Of a DNA stretch of 64,000 nt, positions 1 to 10,024 are shown in pieces; position 1 is the first letter of the stretch, and each line of letters opens with the position of its first letter. Origin of the DNA: Triparma columacea (Eukaryota; Sar; Bolidophyceae; Parmales; Triparmaceae); the NCBI GenBank assembly GCA_030267965.1, contig BRYA01000687.1, positions 1-64,000 on the forward strand. Direction: 5' to 3'. Made by a program: the position numbers and the translations under genes. The notes under the pieces are model-generated. The model searched no databases and was not told the origin of the DNA. It worked only from the letters and a program-made list of their open reading frames with translations.

Positions 1-1180
1 TCTCTAATAAAACGCAGATGGTCATCTCCAGCCCTAGAATAGCGCCTACTGGCAAGCTACTCTTACTCCGAGGGTTGTGTACGCCCGTCCCCATCATGTC
101 CCGGCGATCCAGATAGATAAATGACGAAAAGGACTGCAATGACGCCCTATTAAATGCAACTTCCCCACCAACCCACCCGCAGCAGTTTCACAATGCTCAT
201 GATTATGACCTCTGTAGGAATTATAAGACTTAACCAATTATACCACTAATTAGATTACAAATATCCCGAGTTGTTTACGTGCAATTTGGATCCTCCCGTG
301 TTCGGGGCATATTCACTGTCTTCACCACAACCTACCAAAAAGCCTTCTTTGAGGTCATTTGAAGGCATTTCGACAATACTCGCCATTTCAACGACACCCC
401 TCTTCTTTTTTTAGCGTATCAAGCTCAGTCTATACTTCGAGTAGCACTCAACGGCGTTCTGAGAGGGTTTTGAATGAAGGCCCTCCGAGCCTTCCATCGT
501 TACCCCCCCAGGGATTTTCGATATACGTCGATTATCTCTATATAGCATGTCGTATACTGCTTGCACGGTACTAAACTTTTGGTTTTGAGCTCTTATGTCT
601 ACCTATCTGACGTCTAATATGATATTCGAGATTCAGTGCCACAAACGAGGCACATAGCAGGGGTTTATGAGCCAGGGACGTCTCGACCCTCTATTTTTAG
701 AGGCGTATCCTGCGTCTAATGGGTCACACGAACCTATGGAGTGATTAATAATGCGTAGTTATTCTATGTTGGCTCAAAAAGTGGGTGCACTATTTTAGGC
801 CCCGAGGGGGTGTGGGGTGGGTAAAAATTGACGCGCGCGCACGTCAGTTTTTTTTCTGTATCTATTCCCCTTAATTCCTCCCTCTCCTCTCCATAACCAC
901 ACTCACGCTCTTTTTATTTATCCCATAAACATCTACTACACTTCCTTTATACTCACAAACCACTATAACACTGCCACAACACTTTAAAACTCCACACATA
1001 TCTACTACACTTTCTTAATACTCACAAACCACTAAAACAATTCAACAATACATCTACTACACCTCCACAATACTCACAAACCACAATAACATTCCCACAA
1101 TACATCTTCTACACCTCTACAATATTCCCAACAATAACAAATTAAATCAATTTTCCCTACAAATGTTGCTGCCTTATTAG
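1..1180. other. AT-rich stretch without a recognisable gene
   Basis: I see no convincing coding region. The only open frame of any size (359-574, plus strand, 71 codons) is low-complexity and Ser-rich with no recognisable domain. A CG-rich dinucleotide patch lies near 830-845, and a tandem repeat listed separately occupies about 929-1140. Confidence 0.6.
929..1140. repeat. Diverged tandem repeat, about 52-66 bp period
   Basis: Four successive blocks each begin with a CATCTACTACAC-like phrase and, in the first three, continue with ACTCACAAACCAC, then an A/C-rich spacer. Blocks begin near 929, 990, 1050 and 1101; the last is truncated and more diverged. The plus strand is almost free of G. Function unknown; it lies just downstream of the end of the large minus-strand gene. 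Confidence 0.7.
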
Positions 1181-1502
1181 TCATGCCCCATCCTCATCTT
1201 CCGGCACAACACTGCTTACTTTAGCCTTCCCTCCTCCCACCCCTATAATATCACCACCATCAGCACTTCCAACACTTGCTCTCCTAATACTTGCTCTAAA
1301 AGAACCTGCTACGCCTCCCTCAGCTTCAGCATCAACACTTGCTCTCCTCACACTCTCTCTCCTTCTAGCATCTCCATCTGCTGGAATGAAGTCTACGGGT
1401 ACTTTAGCCTTCATCACATCAGTAAACCACTCTGGCTGCTCCTCTTCCCATTTAGCCCAGTTTAAGCCAACCCATTTCTTAATTTCTCCTTCAATTGAGA
1501 TC
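1181..1502 (-). CDS. 3' (C-terminal) segment of the START-like/membrane protein gene, displaced by a frameshift
   Basis: This stretch is open in a different minus frame from the large upstream open frame, but reads as its natural C-terminal cytosolic tail. It starts with a Trp-rich, charged piece (about 1420-1500) and continues into an Arg/Ser-rich tail with two RRxSVRRASV-like repeats, possible basophilic-kinase sites. Deleting one base from the AAA at 1504-1506 (plus strand) joins it in frame to the upstream part with no loss, adding roughly 105 residues. It has no ATG of its own at its 5' end, so it is not an independent gene. Either the locus is decaying or the base is an assembly error. 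Confidence 0.6.
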
Positions 1503-4500
1503 CAAATGATGTTTTGATCTTTTAAATACTGAAAACATTATTGCATCACTTTTTCCTTCAAGGAAATATGCCATAGTCTTGTCCTTGCCCCTCTGTGTGC
1601 TACAGAAGGTGTGCAAGTACTTCCTCTCAATGTTCCAAAAGAAGACAGCAAAGCACAGGGCCGTTATCGGTATGAAATACTTTGCAATTGATGATGCAAT
1701 ACCAATAGCTCTCTCATCAACATGAGGTGAAGTTAAATGTAGTGACACTGGTAGACTTACCATTGTCAATAAAAGGCCAAACAACCAGTAAGCTCCCCCA
1801 ACTTCATTAGGATGCCTAAACTGCACAATTGAAGTGAAGTCTACTATGATCTTATTAATCACTCTGAATAGAATACTACTTACAATCTCCATGTTACCCC
1901 CAAATGGCGTCCCATACCAGAAGTCGCCCCTCAATATCTTTACTAACAAGTACAAACCAAGGTCAGCTCCAATGTAACTAAAGGCCCAACTACCTCCCAT
2001 CAACCCAAGAAGAACTATTGTTGTACACCTTATTAGAAGCATCCCTGCTGACAACAGCATCATGGACACAAATGCTACAGTTCTCTTGCTTGCTTTTGCA
2101 GGTATATACCCATAGAAGTCTGGTGCATTTTCTCTCCTCACAGGGTCTGTGTCCCAGTCATAACTTATTGTTGCAGAGGCAAAGCCTGTTGTAATTGCTG
2201 AAACTGCAACTGAAAGCCATGCTGAAGTTCCAACAGCTTTGTCACTTGTTGCTATAGCCATAAGTTGGATGATCACTCCAGGGATTGCCTCGGCAAACAT
2301 CTCAATAAGTTTCATACCTGTCATTTCTCCCATTGAGTCACTTGCAGCCCCAACCTTTTGCTTTGCTCCAGTTGCGACCCTATAAGCATCAACTGCGGGC
2401 TTGTACCCAAGCAAGATTGGAATACACTCCTGCACCACGCTCATCATCCCCAGCCTCCTATATTGTAACCAAACCCCAAGCATCTGAAGCCCAATTGACA
2501 CTGCCAAACTTGCCAAAGAAGCCTTAAAGTACCCATACTTCTTAACTCTCCAAAACATGGATGTCACATACACATCCGTCACTAAATCAAGCATACTTGT
2601 GGCAGCACCAACAGTCACCCTTGCCTTTAAGCCTAATTTTGAGTCCTTAAATAGATTCACGACAATCTCCTCAAGCATGGGCTTTAACCACACTTGTTCA
2701 TTCATTACTTCTTGTACTTCAGTGAATTGATGTGCCCACTCATCTACAGCGTGAGCAGCAGTCAAAGTAGTCAACATTACTGCTGTCATTGCACTCCCAA
2801 TCTTCCATCCCCTGGCTTCGTCCTCACTATTATCTTCTCCCTCATTTGTTGCTCTCCTTTTAAATTTGTTCATAACCACAGCATACAGCATAGTTCTCAT
2901 GAAACCATGCTGCTCTGTAATCTCTCTCAATGCCCTGTTGGCGGCAATAAATTCCCTCAAAACCTCTACTTTACTGTCCCCAACATTTATTTTCTTCACT
3001 CTCTTCATCAGCTGCTCTCCAAACCTCCTCCCATCCTCCATACTTGCTTCAGCACTCTTCAGAAGGTTATCAAAGTAATAAGCAGCATCAGTTGCTATAC
3101 CCAGGTGCTTAATTACACTCTGTTTACTAGCAGCCTTTCCTAAACCCTCCTGTCTAGTCATCATTTCAATATCTGTCTTCATCTGCTCTGCCTGGCAAAA
3201 TTTTGCTACAGTGAAATGTCCTCCTTGGTGAACAATGATAACTAGTGTCTTGTTGTTGACTCTGTGTAGCTCGAGCTTAGACTTGGCTTCACTTTTAAGG
3301 TCCCAGAAGAATGCTGCAACTTCCTTGTGGGATGTTCTCACAGTTATTGAAGTCTTCCCCCAACCCATTCCCTTCTCTGCCTTTATCAATGTCTGCCCAG
3401 ACAAACTACTAATCTCTTGAGCTCCATGAATCTCGTCAAAGTGACTTTCAATCAATGGTGCCCCCTCAATTGCAATCTCCTCAAACTTTGCAATGGTCTG
3501 CTGTCTCTTGAAGATGTCAATCTCTTGGCTCTTGTCAAACTTCTTCCTCAAGTCTGAGACTTGTGCAAGAAACTTTGGTGCAATCTTGTTCATGATGGAA
3601 GAGTAGAAAACACCACCAAGCTCTACCCTTGTTATAAATGTCACTGATGTTTGTGGCGCACCTCCAATAGGGTCAAACGGCTCAAATAACCATACTGTGT
3701 GTGCCTTCCCTAAAACAGTCCTAGCCTTCAATGGAAACTCTACCTGAAGTTCATCTGTGTCTGTAACATCAATGATAACTTTGCCGTCCTCTTGCTTGAA
3801 CCAGGTAATTTTACTCCTCCCATCACGAGGAGCAAATCCAGGGAGACCAAGTTCCCTTGTTGTGATGTAATAGAAGGTGTGGTCATTAACATTTTTGACG
3901 TGATATTCTGTGATGCCTCTCTCTTTGGAGTACCTTTGAAATTCTCTTGTCTCAAAAATGTACTCGTATGCAGCGCACTCCTCCACACTGGCGTCAACCA
4001 CAGTGGTAGCAAAACCAGTCCCACTGCTTTCCCCATCAACATGAACTAGCCTCATCTTGACCTTTTCATCAGGACTCTTCAGATCATCAAAGTTCTTATC
4101 CACCTTGCACTTCTCATAGAACTCCTTTCCCTTCCTGATTGCACCCTTCTCCTCATCAGTATAATCTTGGTGTTTGTTCTTGATTATGTTGGCAAGAGAG
4201 GCAAGTGCAGCTTTATCAATCTCTTCATCCCGCTTGAAGGAATTCCTGATCTCTGATATGATACTTAGTACGCGTGGGGTATATCTGTTGAGAACTTTTA
4301 CTGGAATATACCCTCCTGTGTCCATAAATTGAGTCAATGTAAGTTTACACTGGAGAACACCATCTTGGTCCTCAATATTCTTGGCAGTGAGAGTGCCACT
4401 CGTTGTAGCTTTCACAAGCTTTCCTAGATTTCCTCCATAATCCACCTTCTCCTCAGCTGGTACAAATGCTACAGACATGGTGCTGTCTTGATGTCCTTTT

Positions 4501-5873
4501 CGCCATACATATCTCATCACAAATTCTCTTTTGTGAAGAGGGAAGGGAAGCCTCTTTACTACAGCAAAAAGCTTTTCGTTGGTCCTTCTCTTGCCACCCT
4601 TCGATATTTCTAGCTTTGCAGCGTCAGCAACTCCTCTGCTTATAGCCATTCTTTCTCTGCTACAGTTTTCAAAGAACCAAGCAGCTGCTTCCTCGGCTGG
4701 GCAGTCAGCAACACACTCGGCTCTTCCAAAACCAAGTGTCTTTTTTCCTTTCTCCTGCTGCTTGTACTTGATCTCCATCTTCACTCCCTCATAAGGTGAC
4801 TCAAGAGGCCCCCACCCTTCTTCATCCTCCCCACCAAAGAGCTCCTCCAACTCCCCAAACACATTCTTCTGGTCCTCCTCCAACTCAGCGCCCTCCTTCA
4901 TCCTCTCCACCAAGGCCCCCCTGACTTCAGCATCAACCTTCTTCCCATTCCTCCTGAACTTCTTCTGCAATGTGTTGGCCTCAATAAGCTGATTCCTTGC
5001 AAGGTAGTCAATAGCATTGTCCATCACTGTCTTATGAATGCCACTAAATTTGAGATCAACTGTTTGAATGCGTGTCACTCTGCAAACATTTGGGGCAACC
5101 TCAGCCATTATGTAGATTCCTCTTGTTACTCCAACTACGAAGCCGTCCTTGCTAAGGTTGGTGAAGCTTGCCTCATAATATTCACGCAAAGGCACAAATC
5201 CTAGCATGTATGCAGTCTGGTCATTGTCCAATTTAGCCTCCTTCCACACAAACCAATTCTCAAATAGTCGATTGGTGGCGGCAGGGACCTTCACGCCAGT
5301 ATGACAGTGCATGCTTCTAGTTCCGTTGACGTCATTCCTGATCACCCTTGGTAAGTTCCCATTATTTTTTAAGTGCTCCTCTGACCACTCAAATGCGTCA
5401 AGCAGAAATTCCTCTGCCAATACACCCTTTGCTGATTTGTCCACAGTGACCCCAAAGGCTGCCCACACATTGTCCCTGTCTCTCCACAGGAACTTGTCCA
5501 CTCCCTCCTTCAATGACCCCTTGACTCTCTTCCCCTTTGTGTTAAGTTCCTTCTCTAGTCTCCTGGCCCTCTCCAACATTGCGTCCTCCTCTGTTGTCAG
5601 GTGCGGTGCTCTCGGCATGACCTCCTCCACAAAGTGTCTTTTCCTCCTCTCATCAATGACACCAGGCTGTCTGAACTTCTTCCTGGCCTCCTCCACAATA
5701 CCCTTTACTGCTGCATACGCAGCCTTGACATCTCCCTTCTTGGTCTTGCCACTGTTCCTGCCTTCAACACTAGATGCCGTGGATTTCACACTCTTAAAGC
5801 TTTTGACTGTGCGAACATCAACTTCTGATTTCATCTCTGTTACCCTCTCCTCTGCCTTAAGCGTTCCCACCAT
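1491..5873 (-). CDS. Large START-like repeat / multi-pass membrane protein (main open segment)
   Basis: An uninterrupted 1,460-codon frame without introns. The N-terminal 1,000 residues hold at least three START-like lipid-binding-type modules (starting around residues 390, 630 and 850; a fourth, more diverged, around 150-330). Successive modules end with similar basic helices containing SxIRNxFKRDEEID-like segments. From about residue 1,030 to 1,430 there are many hydrophobic segments typical of a polytopic membrane protein, with a loose XK-like flavour. START domains bind lipids or sterols, so lipid sensing or transfer at a membrane is an inference. The frame extends a little upstream of the first ATG and is apparently linked to the 5923-6489 segment by a shift. 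The region is visibly more AT-rich than neighbouring genes. I recall expanded families of this architecture in Parmales algae but cannot check. Confidence 0.75.
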   Translation of the reverse strand: MVGTLKAEERVTEMKSEVDVRTVKSFKSVKSTASSVEGRNSGKTKKGDVKAAYAAVKGIVEEARKKFRQPGVIDERRKRHFVEEVMPRAPHLTTEEDAMLERARRLEKELNTKGKRVKGSLKEGVDKFLWRDRDNVWAAFGVTVDKSAKGVLAEEFLLDAFEWSEEHLKNNGNLPRVIRNDVNGTRSMHCHTGVKVPAATNRLFENWFVWKEAKLDNDQTAYMLGFVPLREYYEASFTNLSKDGFVVGVTRGIYIMAEVAPNVCRVTRIQTVDLKFSGIHKTVMDNAIDYLARNQLIEANTLQKKFRRNGKKVDAEVRGALVERMKEGAELEEDQKNVFGELEELFGGEDEEGWGPLESPYEGVKMEIKYKQQEKGKKTLGFGRAECVADCPAEEAAAWFFENCSRERMAISRGVADAAKLEISKGGKRRTNEKLFAVVKRLPFPLHKREFVMRYVWRKGHQDSTMSVAFVPAEEKVDYGGNLGKLVKATTSGTLTAKNIEDQDGVLQCKLTLTQFMDTGGYIPVKVLNRYTPRVLSIISEIRNSFKRDEEIDKAALASLANIIKNKHQDYTDEEKGAIRKGKEFYEKCKVDKNFDDLKSPDEKVKMRLVHVDGESSGTGFATTVVDASVEECAAYEYIFETREFQRYSKERGITEYHVKNVNDHTFYYITTRELGLPGFAPRDGRSKITWFKQEDGKVIIDVTDTDELQVEFPLKARTVLGKAHTVWLFEPFDPIGGAPQTSVTFITRVELGGVFYSSIMNKIAPKFLAQVSDLRKKFDKSQEIDIFKRQQTIAKFEEIAIEGAPLIESHFDEIHGAQEISSLSGQTLIKAEKGMGWGKTSITVRTSHKEVAAFFWDLKSEAKSKLELHRVNNKTLVIIVHQGGHFTVAKFCQAEQMKTDIEMMTRQEGLGKAASKQSVIKHLGIATDAAYYFDNLLKSAEASMEDGRRFGEQLMKRVKKINVGDSKVEVLREFIAANRALREITEQHGFMRTMLYAVVMNKFKRRATNEGEDNSEDEARGWKIGSAMTAVMLTTLTAAHAVDEWAHQFTEVQEVMNEQVWLKPMLEEIVVNLFKDSKLGLKARVTVGAATSMLDLVTDVYVTSMFWRVKKYGYFKASLASLAVSIGLQMLGVWLQYRRLGMMSVVQECIPILLGYKPAVDAYRVATGAKQKVGAASDSMGEMTGMKLIEMFAEAIPGVIIQLMAIATSDKAVGTSAWLSVAVSAITTGFASATISYDWDTDPVRRENAPDFYGYIPAKASKRTVAFVSMMLLSAGMLLIRCTTIVLLGLMGGSWAFSYIGADLGLYLLVKILRGDFWYGTPFGGNMEIVSSILFRVINKIIVDFTSIVQFRHPNEVGGAYWLFGLLLTMVSLPVSLHLTSPHVDERAIGIASSIAKYFIPITALCFAVFFWNIERKYLHTFCSTQRGKDKTMAYFLEGKSDAIMFSVFKRSKHHLDLN

Positions 5874-5922
5874 GGTGACTGCAGTTTGTCCAAACTCGAA
5901 ATCAGTGAAGCTGAGCTCCCCC

Positions 5923-6489
5923 TTAATGACACCTCGCTTGATAGTCTTGGTCTTTTATTGACGCTAGAATTTCGGCAAGCATTGCAGTTGCCTCATCAGA
6001 AAGGTCATCCTCATCAAGGGGTGCAAACTCCATAATGTTCGTCGATTTGTCAGGAGAAACGATTTTGACGTGGAGGAGAAATTCCACAATCTTATTCCTG
6101 CTACCGTAGTGCTGCCAGTAGACGAGTCTGTGAATGACTCCTTCATATTTGTCATACTCCTGGAGGGTCTTCCTTCGGAATGTGCCCTGCTCACAATCGG
6201 TGAGGAGAAAGTCAATGATCTTGTCGCGCTCGTCATGGAATACATCAGCAAGCTCCATAACCTTCACATCGACGCCGGTAGAGTTGTCTATGAGGCCTTC
6301 AATGGCTCCTCGGTCATCCAGAAGCTTCACAAGTTTACCTTGTTCGGGGCCAAGAGCTGTGTAATCGATATCTACGGGACCATGTATCGCGGAGGGTGTG
6401 TGATTGGGGCCTGAGGGGGGCTCTGAGGCATAGTTGGTCTCGCCGGCCTCATTCACGACTCCCGCATCTGCTTCAACCTCGCCCTCCAT
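5923..6489 (-). CDS. 5' (N-terminal) segment of the START-like/membrane protein gene
   Basis: A 188-codon frame starting at an ATG in a good context (MEGEVEAD...). It has an acidic, Pro-containing start followed by a helical region ending DEATAMLAEILASIKDQDY. Immediately downstream the main 1,460-codon frame is open from about 5954, before its own first ATG at 5873, and reads KRGVIKGELSFTDFEFG-like coding sequence. A +1 shift between 5923 and 5954 therefore joins the two parts. With both shifts resolved the gene runs 6489 to 1181 and encodes roughly 1,768 residues. An independent 188-residue protein is possible but less likely, given the 49-bp gap and coding-like sequence across it. Confidence 0.6.
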   Translation of the reverse strand: MEGEVEADAGVVNEAGETNYASEPPSGPNHTPSAIHGPVDIDYTALGPEQGKLVKLLDDRGAIEGLIDNSTGVDVKVMELADVFHDERDKIIDFLLTDCEQGTFRRKTLQEYDKYEGVIHRLVYWQHYGSRNKIVEFLLHVKIVSPDKSTNIMEFAPLDEDDLSDEATAMLAEILASIKDQDYQARCH

Positions 6490-7626
6490 GACGATCTTGA
6501 TTTGATTGGGTGCTGAAAATCATGCGTTCACGATCGACGTGCGTATAAAAGGTGGCGGAGCGGCGTTTTTTATGTGTGAGTGAAGACATCGTAAGTTGGC
6601 ATATTCACATAGTGGTTCATTATTGCGCATTTTTATCTTTTCCAAAATTACCAAATCTGTGCCCAACGCCAGTCCTCTCCGGAGGGCAAGTTGCAGGGTG
6701 GGGGCAGGCCTCATTATCACGATCAGGCCCATAGAACCCCTCAATATACCGCTCCGATCCAATGTTAAGCCTTTTCGTCCCTCTCTTTGCATTCTCACCT
6801 TCCAAATGTGGACTAAATTGCTGTACCTGCAGCAGCGCACACACGTTACCTCTTTTCCAAGTACAGTCAGATAGGATCGAATCAATCGGAGAGAAAGAAT
6901 CGGATCATAACACTAGATGATTATACGTTACAGGACTAAATTGCTTGTGCTCACGACGTTGGCCGGGGGTGGTGTGAGCTAGTATTATGCTTCAGTCAAC
7001 ACTTAAAGCCGTCAAACTCTATTTTCTGAGTGTTGTGTAGTATTATCGATCTTCTTGTTGCAACGAATACGACAATGCGATGTAAATGAGGTTAATGTAT
7101 TCAGAAATTGTTTTGAGGGTGTTATTGAAAGTTATAACATATAATCATCTAGTGTTATGATCCGATTCTTTCTCTCCGATTGATTCGATCCTATCTGACT
7201 ATACTTGGAAAAGAGGTATCGTGTGTGTTATTGAAAGATTAATATTTCACCTTGAACTCCGTCTATGCCTCCAAGTCTTCGTGTTTCTAGTCGTAAGGTC
7301 AGCGTTTGCTCCCATTTGCCATTTCAAGTACGCTATATCTTCCCAATAACAAAAAAGCTGCACCCTCCTCCTCCTTCCGAATCCCTCAAATCGACCCAAA
7401 GAGTCGCACGGACCCTATATACACAGCCTTCCTCTCAAACGTTGGCCAAGGCAACACAATTTGCCGCCCAAAATCCTTCCCCCATCCTCACACCACCCAA
7501 AACCAGCAAGCAACTGCGTAGCATCGACTCGCCCTTGGTACTGTCGCCTTCCTCCCTATATTCGAAAATACTATAGCTTTAAAACACAACGTTCATCACA
7601 TTTCCTCCCCCCTCCCATTCCCTTGC
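6490..7626. other. Intergenic region holding a large inverted repeat
   Basis: No protein gene is convincing here. Short overlapping frames on both strands at 6520-6885 and 7265-7724 lack domains and look like chance. The notable content is the inverted repeat at 6838-7227. The upstream part is the likely promoter region of the minus-strand START-like gene. Confidence 0.6.
6838..7227. repeat. Inverted repeat (foldback/MITE-like), 88-bp arms, about 214-bp loop
   Basis: The left arm 6838-6925 and right arm 7140-7227 are reverse complements with two mismatches by hand alignment (86/88). Both carry the phrase CGATCCTATCTGAC or its complement. The loop is AT-rich with no open frame. A 13-bp direct repeat, GTGTTATTGAAAG, occurs at 7119-7131 just inside the right arm and again at 7225-7237 at its outer edge. 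No clear target-site duplication is visible. It could be a MITE or foldback element, or a recent palindromic duplication; its transcript would form a long hairpin. Confidence 0.8.
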
Positions 7627-9625
7627 TTAGTCTACATCCTCTACCCCTGTCGCATCTCTCTCGGCCCTTCCCCCCCCCGACTCGCCCCCCCTCTCCACCT
7701 CCAACGGCACGACCCACTTCTTGACCTCCTCCTCCCACGTTCCGTCCCCCAGCTCAATGATCTCCCTCAACGCTTCCCTCTCCCTGTGTTCCATGATGTT
7801 ACCAACGACCCTGCCTCTCTCCCCCCTCTCCCACAAGTGGTAGGCTACCGGAAGCTGCGTCGTCCTGAAAGAGTATCCCGCATACCAAAAAAGCTTGGCC
7901 AGAAGCTGCTCTTCCCCGAAGAAAACGTCGTGGATGTGGGTGGGAAATACGACAGGGAGTTTTCGCTCCAAAGCCCGGAATGCGAAGAAACCTCCAGCGA
8001 GGAGCGGTGGGCAGATAAAGGCTTCATCGGCATTCTTCAGTCTGCAACCTCGCTGCCTCCACACGCCTTCCCGATCAGTCTTGCTCGATGGGCGAAGGCA
8101 CGTCCCGACCTCCCCTAGGCCATCGACGTCGATTTTGCCGTCCTTTCGGTACCTATAGCCCTCAGGGTACGTGCTGATGACAGTCTTCGCTTCCTCTCCT
8201 CCCATCTCAAGCTCCCCCAGGAGGTAACTATCCCACCCCTCCCGAAATCTGCGATGAGAGAAGCGAAAAAAGTGAGGACGAGAGCGCACAGCCACCGTTT
8301 TGTCATCTCTTCCCCTCTTCGCGCACCCCCTTTTCGCTCCCCGCTCACCTCATGTGACTATCAATCTGAACGAACAATTCCTCCCCCCTCCACATTGAGC
8401 TGGCCAATGACCTCGCGAAGAGTGGACCGGTCGTGTGGGCGGGAGGGACCTCGATGACCCTCACGTTGTTGTCCAACCATTTCTCTGGGAGGAGGGTCGT
8501 TCGAAGCTGCGCAGGCTTGCCCTTGTCATTCTGCATGCAAATCCCGACAAAGAGCTTGTCGGGGTTAGTGTGCGTCAGGTAGAGGTTCAAAATTGTCAGT
8601 GGCAGCTCCGGGTCATTTCTTGATCCGATGTTTACAAAAGTTGTTGCTGCCCTCACCCCTGCCGGCAAAGGTGGAACATGGGGAAGAGTTTTTAAGCACA
8701 TGATTGACGCGGTCTCGTCATCCCAGTCTTGCTGCTTTGAAGGGGAAGATTCAAGCTCTACGTCCCAGAACCAGAACGTAACCGCTCCCCTCCCAATAAG
8801 ACCATTTAAATCCTCCTCAACCCCCGTGACCAAATGGGGAACAACGTCACTTCGGAAAAACAGTAAAGTCCCCGCGGCTGGGACGAGTGACGCTTTGCTC
8901 TCCTCCCCATCCCCAAACAACTCTAAGTGTCCCCCGTAATCCTCCTTCCAATCCCTTAGACAAGTCCCTCTGTTGTCGATTCCCCCCAAATAAAATATCA
9001 CCGTAATACATCTCTTTATGCTTCCCTCCCCCCCCTCACTTCTATATCTTTCTTCTACGCCCCCACACCCCTCACTACAATCACAGTGCTTCACATAGCC
9101 CGTGCTCCCCTTTTTGTAAACAGCTACTTGGGTCTCCACCCTAAGATGATCGATGATGGGGGGTGAGGTCCATGTTGTGATGGTCGCCGCTGTATCTTTT
9201 CGCAGCAACACCTTCGCAGCTATAGCTCACCTTCCAAATCTCTTCACCCCTCCATGCTTCAAAAGCATCAACTCGATCTGGCGTCTCAGAGGAAAGTAAG
9301 ACTCTTTGGAGTTTCTAAATGCGCACACGTCGTCCCTCGCCTTGAAGAACATTTGTTGTCTCGCAGCGCCTTGAGTTGCAGCCTCTGTGAAGCTCTCCAT
9401 ATTCAATTTTGGTGGAAAGTAAGTAGTCTCGCAGACAAAATATGCGGGATCAACCCTGGGAGTCGTAGCATGGATGGCGTCTCTCAAATTTGAACAAGGA
9501 GGTTCATTTTCTCGGCGCAGCAATCTCGCTCTCGCCTTTTTTTTTTGCCCATTTCCCCGCTGACCATCCTCTCCTAGCCCTCCATTGCCGAGGAAATCGC
9601 CTATTAGTGACATAGGGTCTGTCAT
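7627..9625 (-). CDS. Fused prolyl 4-hydroxylase and GT60 GlcNAc-transferase (Skp1-modifying type)
   Basis: Three exons: 9625-9231, 9140-8349, 8248-7627; introns of 90 and 100 nt with GTGAGC donors; 602 residues. The N-terminal half has the 2-oxoglutarate/Fe(II) prolyl-hydroxylase pattern: H-C-D iron ligands (about residue 150), distal His in DVVPHLV (about 235) and the 2OG-binding Arg in GRGAVTFWFWD. The C-terminal half (about 290-590) has GT60 marks: FVNIGSRNDPE, AR in GPLFARSL, QIDSHMRF-EGWD formed exactly across intron 2, and GGFFAF. In Dictyostelium and Toxoplasma, Skp1 proline is hydroxylated by one enzyme and capped with GlcNAc by a separate GT60 enzyme; here both are joined. The first intron is a multiple of three with an in-frame TGA, so retention truncates the protein before the catalytic core. 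The substrate is inferred from family. Confidence 0.85.
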
Positions 9626-10024
9626 GATCGTGATTTCGTCCTTCCTGATTTTTTTCCTTCCTCCAAATTCTTTGACGGACTAGATCGGAGGTGAGAAACA
9701 AAAATACAAAAGCGGTCTTTTTTTAACCCTAAACGATTCTCGTTTTCCTAGGATTTAATTTAGTATTTCAAGACCCTCAGCAGTAGCGCGACAGTGAACA
9801 CAAATGGTTGTTCAAAAATACTGTCCTTCGGGCTAATCTCTGTTGTCATGTTCGTTGTCGGTCCATCCGCACGACAACACGATTGTTGTTCCTCCACTCC
9901 TTCCTCCTACCCGGCTCCCAAGCGAGCTCCCCCCACCCACCAACCCACCTACCCATCCACGCCCACCCACTCTATTCACCGCCGCCCCCCCCCGCCCACC
10001 CTCTTACCCCTTCCCCCCTCCTCT
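9626..10024. other. Intergenic, promoter side of the hydroxylase/GT60 gene
   Basis: No gene seen. It has a T-rich block near 9700-9725 and a long C-rich, Pro-codon-like tract at 9895-10020 that creates overlapping low-complexity plus-strand frames with no domain. Confidence 0.5.

Noticed and set aside
2694..3143. 149-codon plus-strand open frame
   Set aside because: Lies wholly opposite the START/membrane gene and is low-complexity His/Ser/Leu; antisense shadow.
5311..5961. 216-codon plus-strand open frame opposite the START-type gene
   Set aside because: Ser/Leu-rich antisense shadow of a well-supported minus-strand coding region; no domain.
9227..9229. In-frame TGA as a selenocysteine or readthrough codon
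   Set aside because: A 90-nt GTGAGC..CTTAG intron removes it, and joins the prolyl-hydroxylase sequence smoothly (GRVETQVAVY).
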